A DNA stretch of 5,807 nt from URNF01 sp045634325 (GCA_045634325.1 JAZRAA010000033.1:1-5807), one strand, 5' to 3'. Counted from the first letter of the stretch, positions 1 to 3,885 are shown. Numbers and translations: made by a program. Notes: a model not told the origin generated them from the letters alone.

Positions 1-141
1 TGACGAAAGGTCGCCAAATCTTTGCGCAGGGTGATTTGTCGCTAAAGTTGTATAACGGACAAATTGACTGCACAATTTTCGCCGATAAGGTGCAATTATG
101 TGGCAACAAGACCGAACCGACACCGACACCGACACCGGCAA
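1..141. repeat. Terminal direct repeat, left copy (circular overlap)
   Basis: These 141 bases are identical to 5667-5807. The length is typical of a k-mer overlap left when an assembler closes a circle, and both copies lie in the same frame of ssb. It is an assembly overlap, not a biological duplication. Confidence 0.95.
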
Positions 142-194
142 CCCAACCGGCGGAACCGATTCAGCCGGTAGAGACGCAGTCGGACACTTTCTAA
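1..194 (+). CDS. ssb: Single-stranded DNA-binding protein, C-terminal part (continues from window end)
   Basis: This is the 3' portion of the ssb gene that starts at 5501. Position 3 begins codon 57 and the TAA stop is at 192-194. The complete protein across the junction is 119 aa. This part contains the end of the OB fold (KGRQIFAQGDLSLKLYNGQI region) followed by a short Pro/Thr linker made by a repeated ACCGAC unit, and it ends in ETQSDTF. Bacterial SSBs normally end in an acidic tip such as DDIPF that docks partner proteins; here only an acidic residue and the terminal Phe remain, so partner binding may be altered. The gene is the last of the replication operon and is followed by a strong terminator. 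Confidence 0.9.
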   Translation, partial: TKGRQIFAQGDLSLKLYNGQIDCTIFADKVQLCGNKTEPTPTPTPATQPAEPIQPVETQSDTF

Positions 195-226
195 ATAGAG
201 TTTTTAATCTATGCAAAAAAACCCCA

Positions 227-250
227 AAAGCGGCTTTTTTAGCCGCTTTT
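227..250 (+). terminator. Rho-independent terminator of the replication operon
   Basis: A perfect 10-bp inverted repeat (AAAAGCGGCT and AGCCGCTTTT) surrounds a TTTT loop. It lies 32 bp after the ssb stop. The A- and T-rich ends make it able to work in both directions. Confidence 0.85.
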
Positions 251-258
251 GTGTGTAA

Positions 259-282
259 ACCCCCGTCAAGTAAAACGGGGGT
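259..282. other. GC hairpin after the ssb terminator
   Basis: ACCCCCGT (259-266) pairs perfectly with ACGGGGGT (275-282) around an 8-nt loop. There is no T tract on either side, so it is not an obvious terminator. It could be a structural element of the ssDNA form or an insulator before the GC-rich island. Confidence 0.5.
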
Positions 283-433
283 CGAATTTACAAAGCCATA
301 TAGAAAAAACACCTTTCGACACTCGCAATAATCGCCAAATCCGCCCCACGCCGGCACCGACCGAGCGCGCCGCACGCCACGTTGCAGGCGTGCGACTGCG
401 CGTCGTTGCCGGCTACCCCGCCCCATTTATAGC

Positions 434-467
434 GGGTGCGTGTGTGCACTATGCAGCACACACACCC
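434..467. other. GTGTGTGC/GCACACAC hairpin
   Basis: GTGTGTGC (440-447) pairs perfectly with GCACACAC (456-463) around an 8-nt loop. The stem continues with GGGT (434-437) to ACCC (464-467) after a 2-nt bulge. It is one of the longest hairpins in the GC island. Confidence 0.5.
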
Positions 468-486
468 CCGAACGTGTGCGGGTGTT

Positions 487-513
487 CGCTCCGCTCGCTA
501 CGCTCGCTCCGCT
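487..513. repeat. Three tandem copies of a 9-bp unit
   Basis: CGCTCCGCT (487-495), CGCTACGCT (496-504) and CGCTCCGCT (505-513) lie head to tail, the middle copy differing at one base. A perfect triloop hairpin, GCGTTGC-TAC-GCAACGC at 518-534, follows immediately. The repeats could be protein-binding iterons, but nothing proves this. Confidence 0.7.
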
Positions 514-608
514 CTTCGCGTTGCTACGCAACGCTATTTGCAGCGCGGGGTCGCGACGCGTGGCGGATACGCGTCCGCTACGCCACGTCTGCGCCCCCGA
601 ATGACTTC

Positions 609-642
609 GCCGGCTGCCGGTATCGAACCGGCACCGGCGACC
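609..642 (-). other. tRNA 3'-end-like segment (T arm plus acceptor strand)
   Basis: On the minus strand, GCCGG-TTCGATA-CCGGC (632 down to 616) has the size and loop sequence of a tRNA T arm: a 5-bp stem and a 7-nt loop matching TTCRANN. It is followed by AGCCGGC (615-609), where the acceptor 3' strand would lie. No matching 5' half of a tRNA lies upstream, so it is not a whole tRNA gene. From memory it resembles the 3' end of bacterial tRNA-Thr. It could be a relic, an attachment-site-like sequence, or chance in GGCC-rich DNA. Confidence 0.25.
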
Positions 643-911
643 GGCCGGGAAAAATGTTTTTGTGTCCCGTGTGCACGTCGGCGGGCACCCGTGCCGCCCC
701 TCGCTACGGGCGCGCTCGCCCACCCGCGCGCCCTTTTGCCACCCGTCGCGCCGCGACTTTGCCCGCCGTGTGTGCGTGTGCGGCGGCACCTCGCGCCCGT
801 GCCGCCGTGTGCCTCCGTCGTTCGCGCCGTTCGATGGTGCGCCCGCCGGTCGGGTTGCGTTTGCGCGCCCCCTGCGCGTGTGTTTCGCGGGGGTGCTCCC
901 CTGCGCCCCCG

Positions 912-1041
912 CGAGCCCGTCGGGTTCGCGGCAATGCCGCGACCCCGTCGGGGTTCGTCTGCCTGCGGTCGGGGAGAGCGTCGCGGCTCCGCCGCGCCGC
1001 GCGGCTTTCCGGCTCCTACGGGGTGCGCGGGTTCCCCGCGC
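912..1041. other. Run of short-stem triloop hairpins
   Basis: Five hairpins with 3-nt loops lie close together: 912-928 (CGAGCCC-GTC-GGGTTCG, one G-T pair), 926-942 (TCGCGGC-AAT-GCCGCGA), 942-954 (ACCCC-GTC-GGGGT), 982-996 (CGCGGC-TCC-GCCGCG) and 1025-1041 (GCGCGGG-TTC-CCCGCGC). A longer one, 886-893 with 906-913, precedes them. The first three abut or share bases. Such clustering suggests selected structure in RNA or in the single-stranded replication intermediate. Confidence 0.55.
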
Positions 1042-1133
1042 TCGCGGCTTGTGCGGCCACGTTCGCTCGCGCTCTCTCTGCGGGCAGTTCTTGGGGGTTT
1101 GGGGTGCTCCGCTCTGCCGTTAATGTCGGCTAA

Positions 1134-1409
1134 CTATCGGCTAATCGTGTCGGACTTCATTCCGCGCTGCCCTGCTACATACTGCGTATAGAGGTCAACG
1201 TCTATTTGCAAGCCGGTAACCGATAGTATTTCACCAATAACGGCGGGCATAAGTAACTTGTCGCGCGAATGGTAGCCAAGCGCGCTCCACTTCTGCGGGG
1301 TTCGATTTAAGAGTTGACGCAACCGATATGGAGTAATGCCGGTGCAAAAACACAATTGCGATTTGGTCATAGAAATACCAACGTAAGCAGGTAAGAAATT
1401 TCTTTGCAT
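1134..1409 (-). CDS. Small helix-turn-helix-like DNA-binding protein, probable regulator
   Basis: A 91-aa protein of unproven function. The stretch MTKSQLCFCTGITPYRLRQL (residues 14-33) has the spacing of a helix-turn-helix (a KSQL first helix, a GIT turn, a PYRLRQLL recognition helix). It is followed by a SALGYHSRDKLLMPAVIGEI segment like that of small Bacteroidota HTH proteins such as the DUF4248 type; this resemblance is from memory. An in-frame ATG at 1484 is excluded because it lies inside the -33 box of the gene's own promoter (1455-1485). The start at 1409 leaves a leader of about 40 nt; the ATG at 1370, just before the HTH, is a possible alternative. The gene diverges from the 1563 operon, with an operator-like palindrome between them, so it probably represses that operon and perhaps itself. 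No terminator is seen after its stop; transcription would run into the GC island. Confidence 0.7.
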   Translation of the reverse strand: MQRNFLPAYVGISMTKSQLCFCTGITPYRLRQLLNRTPQKWSALGYHSRDKLLMPAVIGEILSVTGLQIDVDLYTQYVAGQRGMKSDTISR

Positions 1410-1454
1410 AGTGCGAATAGAGTTTGAATGTTGTATTACTATTGTTTTGCGCTG

Positions 1455-1485
1455 CAAAATTACAAAAAAATTAAAAAACTTCAAA
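1455..1485 (-). promoter_or_regulatory. Bacteroidota -33/-7 promoter for the HTH gene
   Basis: On the minus strand TTTG (1485-1482), 19 nt, then TAATTTTG (1462-1455), an exact match to the TTTG-N19-TAnnTTTG consensus. Transcription should start near 1448, downstream of the ATG at 1484, which rules out that start. Confidence 0.8.
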
Positions 1486-1502
1486 AATTATCGGCAAGAA
1501 AC

Positions 1503-1517
1503 TGACAAATTTTGTCA
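1503..1517. promoter_or_regulatory. Operator-like palindrome over the rightward -33 box
   Basis: TGACAAA and TTTGTCA form perfect 7-bp arms around one central T. The right arm contains the TTTG -33 box (1511-1514) of the promoter of the 1563 operon, so a dimer bound here would block it. The site also lies just upstream of the leftward promoter. The divergent HTH protein is the obvious candidate ligand (inference). Confidence 0.6.
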
Positions 1518-1541
1518 TTTTGCGAAATTTTTGTACCTTTG
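1511..1541 (+). promoter_or_regulatory. Bacteroidota -33/-7 promoter of the first rightward operon
   Basis: TTTG (1511-1514), exactly 19 nt, then TACCTTTG (1534-1541), an exact consensus match. Transcription should start near 1547, leaving about 15 nt before the ATG at 1563. Confidence 0.85.
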
Positions 1542-1562
1542 CAGCGAATTTCTAACGAACAT

Positions 1563-2084
1563 ATGCGCAAAATTGACTTTATAGCACCTATCGCCGGAAT
1601 GCGCGGAAATATATCCGGGCGGCAAACGTTAGTATATAACGAAAATGAAAATCCGGCGTGGTTGGCTCCTGATGGAGTGCAGAGACCTATGACGTATCGA
1701 CCGCGACTGATTGCAGCGCGGAGGAGCCGTGATGGACATTATTATTATATGGTTCGCACGAAGTCCGCGCAGAATTGGAAAGAAAGCACGCGCGCGAATA
1801 CTGCATATTTTGCCGGTGCTTGTGCAATTTATGCAGCAGTTTGCGCAGATTCGGAAATCCGTGCTCTTGTTGAACGTGTTAAACAAGTTGCCGAACCCGG
1901 AAAGACGTTGCGCGAGTACTTAGTGCCATTGTTGCGCGATATGCTTGCAGAGGGAACTAGCGACCTTGACGTTATGGCAGGCGGTTATAATTTCGTGATT
2001 GACAATCCGTGGCAGGTTCAAAACCCTAATGTAAACGTGCCGGCTACTATATACAATAAATATAAAGATATTTTGGAACAATGA
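1563..2084 (+). CDS. Conserved-looking 173-aa protein, possible structural or DNA-associated protein
   Basis: The function is not recognised. The ATG at 1563 is chosen because upstream in-frame alternatives lie within the promoter. The N-terminus carries APIAGMRGNISGR (residues 8-20), and residues 64-99 carry an RTKSAQ...AYFAGACAIYAA helix-forming, alanine-rich stretch followed by DSEI. The same two blocks, APVESMSGKFAQ and KSAQ...FKAVAANA..., occur in the 122-aa protein at 2500 in the same order, so the two are probably distant paralogues. They recall small Bacteroidota proteins built as a xIxGxxGK block, an R/Q-rich block and a helical tail, whose role I do not know. No signal peptide or membrane segment is seen. 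This is the first gene of a four-gene operon; its TGA overlaps the ATG of the lipoprotein gene by 4 bp (ATGA), suggesting translational coupling. Confidence 0.75.
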   Translation: MRKIDFIAPIAGMRGNISGRQTLVYNENENPAWLAPDGVQRPMTYRPRLIAARRSRDGHYYYMVRTKSAQNWKESTRANTAYFAGACAIYAAVCADSEIRALVERVKQVAEPGKTLREYLVPLLRDMLAEGTSDLDVMAGGYNFVIDNPWQVQNPNVNVPATIYNKYKDILEQ

Positions 2085-2263
2085 AAAAAAATGTTTTTCT
2101 TTTGCTTTGCACATCGTCGCTTATTTTGTGCGCGATTGCATGCACGTCTTGCAACGTTACGCGCGTTGTCAAAACCGAAAGCGCTTATTTTCAGCGCGGC
2201 GACACTACTTGCACAATAGTAACCAAGACGACGGAGAGTTACGATGCTACAAGGAAGTACTAA
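2081..2263 (+). CDS. Small predicted lipoprotein (60 aa)
   Basis: The protein begins MKKNVFLLL and has a hydrophobic segment (residues 5-19) followed by AIAC, a plausible lipobox with Cys at about residue 21. A further Cys three residues on (CTSC) is an alternative lipidation site. The mature part is only about 40 aa, polar, with Thr-rich repeats (GDTTCTIVTKTTESYD). A mature protein this short resembles phage Rz1-type spanins or plasmid lysis lipoproteins in size, but nothing in the sequence proves lysis. Its start overlaps the previous stop by 4 bp and its end overlaps the next gene by 20 bp, so the three are co-transcribed and probably coupled. Confidence 0.7.
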   Translation: MKKNVFLLLCTSSLILCAIACTSCNVTRVVKTESAYFQRGDTTCTIVTKTTESYDATRKY

Positions 2264-2480
2264 CGAAAAAATCGCAAACGCGGTTCGCGTCATATTGGCA
2301 GATAATGAACCGGGCGACCGCATTATAAGTTTCTCCGATTTGCGCGATTTCTGCAAATCGCGATATAAGATTGACGAGGAAACTACGCGCCATTGGTTGG
2401 CGGGCGAGCAATTCGCCAAAAACGTTGAAGTAGGATTTGTAGGTGCAATTTGCTACCTATATATAAATAAAGATTATTAA
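2244..2480 (+). CDS. Hypothetical 78-aa protein, possibly winged-helix-like
   Basis: Not recognised. Residues 8-20 (EKIANAVRVILAD) look like a first helix, and residues 30-52 (FSDLRDF...IDEETTRHWL) like two further helices with an S-L-R-F-C and ETTRHWL pattern. These are followed by a hydrophobic, strand-like end (VEVGFVGAICYLYI). That order of three helices then strands fits a small winged-helix domain, but this is only a shape argument. The ATG at 2244 has a GGAG about 8 nt upstream, one of the few Shine-Dalgarno-like sequences here. It overlaps the lipoprotein gene by 20 bp in another frame and precedes the 122-aa gene by 19 bp. Confidence 0.65.
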   Translation: MLQGSTNEKIANAVRVILADNEPGDRIISFSDLRDFCKSRYKIDEETTRHWLAGEQFAKNVEVGFVGAICYLYINKDY

Positions 2481-2499
2481 CTATCAAATTTTTAGTGTT

Positions 2500-2868
2500 A
2501 TGGCTAATTACTCTAAAAGGGTGGTGCGCACGATGGCGCCCGTAGAATCGATGAGCGGCAAGTTTGCCCAAAAGAAAGTTGTTGCCGGTGACGGACAAAA
2601 GGTCTATATCGGCGTCGTACGTTCCACGTCTGCGCGAAACTATTTCGCGTTGCGTGTTAAAAAAATGGTGTACAAGAGTGCACAAGACCAAGCAGACGCA
2701 GAAGCACGTCAGTTGAAGTTTAAAGCAGTCGCAGCCAACGCCCGCGACCGTATGACCGACCCGACTAAAATAACTGTCGATAAGGCCAACTTCCTTGCAC
2801 AAACCAAGTACAAAACGTTCTTCGGTTATGTTTTCCACTTGGAGTGGGAGGCATACGAGGGAGATTAA
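2500..2868 (+). CDS. Basic 122-aa protein, probable paralogue of the 1563 product
   Basis: The function is unknown. The protein is basic (22 Lys/Arg against 12 Asp/Glu by count). The blocks are APVESMSGKFAQKK (13-26), a RSTSARNYFALR segment (41-52), KSAQDQADAEARQLKFKAVA (59-78), DPTKI (87-91) and a C-terminal KYKTFFGYVFHLEW (103-116). The first and third blocks align with the 173-aa protein encoded at 1563. From memory, Bacteroidota proteins of this shape end in a similar KYKT-GY-EW motif. The ATG follows AAATTTTT with a 6-nt spacing, the same leader as ssb. It is the last gene of its operon, followed by a terminator 17 bp later. A nucleic-acid-binding or structural role is possible but unproven. 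Confidence 0.75.
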   Translation: MANYSKRVVRTMAPVESMSGKFAQKKVVAGDGQKVYIGVVRSTSARNYFALRVKKMVYKSAQDQADAEARQLKFKAVAANARDRMTDPTKITVDKANFLAQTKYKTFFGYVFHLEWEAYEGD

Positions 2869-2885
2869 ACATTTTCCCAATTCGC

Positions 2886-2914
2886 AAAAAGCCGGCAGAA
2901 ATGCCGGTTTTTTT
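2886..2914 (+). terminator. Terminator of the 1563-2868 operon
   Basis: CCGGCA (2892-2897) and TGCCGG (2902-2907) enclose a GAAA tetraloop, extended by a G-T pair and A-T pairs, and run directly into a T tract (2908-2914). Confidence 0.9.
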
Positions 2915-2915
2915 A

Positions 2916-2947
2916 TGCAAAAATATGTTTTACAACATGTTTTTGCA
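2916..2947. repeat. 14-bp inverted repeat before the leader promoter
   Basis: TGCAAAAATATGTT (2916-2929) pairs with AACATGTTTTTGCA (2934-2947) around TTAC, with a single T-G mismatch. A run of T follows at 2950-2957, so it may act as a second terminator. Its position just upstream of the leader promoter also allows an operator or origin role. Confidence 0.65.
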
Positions 2948-2964
2948 ACTTTTTTTTGATTTTC

Positions 2965-2996
2965 CTTGTAGATTTCAAAAAAAAGTATTACCTTTG
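2965..2996 (+). promoter_or_regulatory. Bacteroidota promoter of the leader RNA and replication operon
   Basis: CTTG (2965-2968), 20 nt, then TACCTTTG (2989-2996). The -7 box is perfect and the -33 box has one mismatch. Transcription should start at about 3001-3003. It is the only good plus-strand promoter I see ahead of the replication genes. Confidence 0.75.
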
Positions 2997-3000
2997 CACC

Positions 3001-3156
3001 GGATTTCGAAAGACATACTTTCAGCCGTGAAACGATATGTGCTCCGCAGGGGTGCGACACAAAAGGGATAGCGGCTGAAAAAACTCCAAGCCGGCGACTA
3101 AATCGCCATAAAGAAAGGGGTGCAGTTTCGAAATCCGCTGCACCCCTTTCTTTTAA
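3001..3156 (+). ncRNA. Structured leader or small RNA with attenuator-like architecture
   Basis: Between a consensus promoter and a strong terminator lie about 155 nt without a convincing gene. Visible elements in order: the 5' end CGGATTTCGAAA (3000-3011); a 9-bp stem TTTCAGCCG/CGGCTGAAA (3019-3027 with 3072-3080); AGGGGTGC (3048-3055); a 5-bp stem GGCGA/TCGCC (3093-3097 with 3103-3107); and the terminator hairpin (3110-3153), whose whole 12-nt loop (3126-3137) is the exact complement of 3000-3011. AGGGGTGC at 3048 could pair with GCACCCCT (3140-3147) in the terminator 3' arm as an alternative fold. A 13-codon frame (ATG 3037) could be a leader peptide. The likely role is control of the downstream replication operon by transcription attenuation; a free-standing small RNA is the alternative. 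I do not recognise it as a named RNA class. Confidence 0.65.
3110..3154 (+). terminator. Strong terminator hairpin ending the leader RNA (probable attenuator)
   Basis: AAAGAAAGGGGTGCAG (3110-3125) pairs perfectly over 16 bp with CTGCACCCCTTTCTTT (3138-3153) around a 12-nt loop, and T residues end the stem. The A-rich 5' side lets it act on the opposite strand too. It stands between the only good upstream promoter and the replication genes. Confidence 0.85.
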
Positions 3157-3161
3157 AACCT

Positions 3162-3215
3162 TTCATAAATGTGAATTTTACATACTCGTAATTAGGTAAA
3201 TTTCACAAATGTGAA
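3162..3215. promoter_or_regulatory. Two near-identical operator-like sites 40 bp apart
   Basis: TTCATAAATGTGAA (3162-3175) and TTCACAAATGTGAA (3202-3215) differ at one base and start exactly 40 bp apart, close to four helical turns. Each is an inverted repeat with 6-bp arms around AA, perfect in the second copy. They could bind a dimeric regulator or the initiator. They lie between the attenuator and the replication genes and within the predicted antisense RNA. Confidence 0.55.
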
Positions 3216-3233
3216 CACTAACCAAATCGCCGG

Positions 3234-3265
3234 CAAAGATACTGCTAATTTTTTAACTAACCAAA
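3234..3265 (-). promoter_or_regulatory. Leftward Bacteroidota promoter (antisense)
   Basis: On the minus strand TTTG (3265-3262), 20 nt, then TATCTTTG (3241-3234), a consensus match. No minus-strand gene follows, so its product would be an antisense RNA to the leader. Confidence 0.6.
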
Positions 3266-3280
3266 TAAATTTATAAAATT

Positions 3281-3496
3281 ATGACAAAAGAGACATTTTT
3301 AACCTATTTAGGGGAAATCGTAAAGCACGGAAATTGGATTCACGTTGAAAATTTCGAATTTTGGAAAGCAATTGCATATTGCTACGCGAATGCTGAATTT
3401 TATTTAGAGAAATGCAACCACGAATCAATTTTGAATTATGTTTGCTCTATGGGAAACTTTGAGTTTAAAACGATAAAATCACAATTTGAAATCTAA
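3281..3496 (+). CDS. Hypothetical 71-aa protein, first gene of the replication operon
   Basis: Not recognised. The sequence is rich in aromatic residues (LTYLGEIV, NFEFWKAIAYCYANAEFYLE) and looks alpha-helical, without a signal peptide, membrane span or metal motif. The ATG at 3281 follows AAATTTAT with a 6-nt gap, the leader pattern shared with the genes at 2500 and 5501. The next gene starts 4 nt after its stop. Being encoded ahead of rep, it may modulate replication, but there is no direct evidence. Confidence 0.65.
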   Translation: MTKETFLTYLGEIVKHGNWIHVENFEFWKAIAYCYANAEFYLEKCNHESILNYVCSMGNFEFKTIKSQFEI

Positions 3497-3500
3497 ATTT

Positions 3501-3755
3501 ATGACAAAAGGTATTTTTTATTTTCGTTTCGCCCCTGCGAAATTGCAAACGAATCTCTCATTTTCCGAGATTCCAACACCGGCACTCGTGTTAATTGCGT
3601 CGTTACGCAGAGTGTTAGATAACAACGCGGTTAAGTTGTTGCGCCTGTCGTACCCCGACGGCGACTATGATTTCCGTCGCCAAGATATTGGTGCATACGA
3701 GTGGAAATGTGCATATAAAGTTATTACCAATGAGGACGAGCGTGCACTCTTGTAG
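3501..3755 (+). CDS. Hypothetical 84-aa protein
   Basis: Not recognised. The ATG at 3501 (MTKGIFYF) is preferred to an upstream in-frame start because it falls 4 nt after the preceding stop and follows an AAATTT stretch. The predicted order is a strand (GIFYFRFAP), a helix (PALVLIASLRRVLDN), then strands with an acidic, charged stretch (SYPDGDYDFRRQDIGAYEWKCAYKVI). The end overlaps the next small gene by 26 bp. Confidence 0.6.
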   Translation: MTKGIFYFRFAPAKLQTNLSFSEIPTPALVLIASLRRVLDNNAVKLLRLSYPDGDYDFRRQDIGAYEWKCAYKVITNEDERALL

Positions 3756-3885
3756 GAAATGCGAATATCGCGACCATTCGCGGCAGGTGTGCCCTTTCTT
3801 TGCCGTGCACACTTTCGACGAGGACACTTGCGAAGAAGTTTCGCAACATTATCACGAGTATATATATGTACCAACACCTTTTTAA
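3730..3885 (+). CDS. 51-aa cysteine-motif protein, possibly zinc-binding
   Basis: Starting at the ATG at 3730, the frame encodes CRKC (residues 8-11), then Cys at 21 and Cys at 34, with several His residues. This CxxC...C...C pattern suits a small zinc ribbon or knuckle. It overlaps the 84-aa gene by 26 bp and ends 11 nt before the ASCH-like gene, filling what would otherwise be a gap in a tightly packed operon. There is no Shine-Dalgarno sequence, as for its neighbours. It may be a genuine small gene, but it is too short to be sure. Confidence 0.45.
   Translation: MRTSVHSCRKCEYRDHSRQVCPFFAVHTFDEDTCEEVSQHYHEYIYVPTPF

Larger units (their letters stand above)
320..1125. other. GC-rich, hairpin-dense non-coding island
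   Basis: About 800 bp with composition unlike the rest of the circle: for example 46 of the 60 bases in 781-840 are G or C, while the neighbouring genes are AT-rich. Several long frames stay open here, but their translations are dominated by Arg, Ala, Pro, Cys and Ser, resemble nothing I recognise, overlap one another, and lack the Bacteroidota promoter and leader pattern seen elsewhere; they look like chance frames in stop-poor DNA. The region contains a 9-bp tandem repeat, many perfect short-loop hairpins and a tRNA T-arm-like segment. The minus-strand HTH gene points into it, so it could be that gene's 3' UTR. It could also be a replication origin, a packaging signal or a structured RNA. 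The function is unknown. Confidence 0.7.
3106..3228 (-). ncRNA. Predicted antisense RNA across the leader terminator
   Basis: A transcript starting near 3228 from the leftward promoter would cross both operator-like sites and the terminator hairpin, which is symmetric enough to end it near 3106. It would be complementary to the 3' part of the leader RNA, including its terminator. In pT181-type plasmids such a countertranscript limits replication by favouring termination ahead of rep. Both the ends and the role are inferred. Confidence 0.4.

Noticed and set aside
98..331. Plus-strand frame of 77 codons
   Set aside because: It overlaps the end of ssb in another frame, runs through the terminator hairpin, and its TDTDTDT stretch is just the ssb Pro/Thr repeat read out of frame.
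487..513. CRISPR array
   Set aside because: The three 9-bp units are contiguous, with no spacers, and no cas genes are present.
609..720. A complete tRNA gene on the minus strand
   Set aside because: Only the T arm and acceptor 3' strand are present; no anticodon arm, D arm or complementary 5' acceptor strand is found upstream.
249..1191. Long overlapping open frames on the plus strand (249-1133, 436-1191, 662-1123) and minus-strand frames 427-789 and 704-934
   Set aside because: They arise because the GC island has few stop codons. The products are Arg/Ala/Pro/Cys-rich, resemble no family I know, overlap each other, and lack promoter and leader signals.
1410..1484. N-terminal extension of the HTH gene starting at 1484
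   Set aside because: The consensus -33/-7 promoter lies at 1455-1485, so the transcript begins downstream of that ATG.
1512..1562. N-terminal extension of the 173-aa protein
   Set aside because: This segment contains the -33 and -7 boxes of the operon promoter and would not be transcribed.
2018..3060. Minus-strand frames 2018-2419 and 2383-3060
   Set aside because: They run antisense to four well-supported genes, have no promoter, and the second crosses the operon terminator and the leader promoter.
2844..3071. Plus-strand frame of 75 codons across the terminator
   Set aside because: It spans the operon terminator, the inverted repeat and the leader promoter; it has no independent initiation signal.
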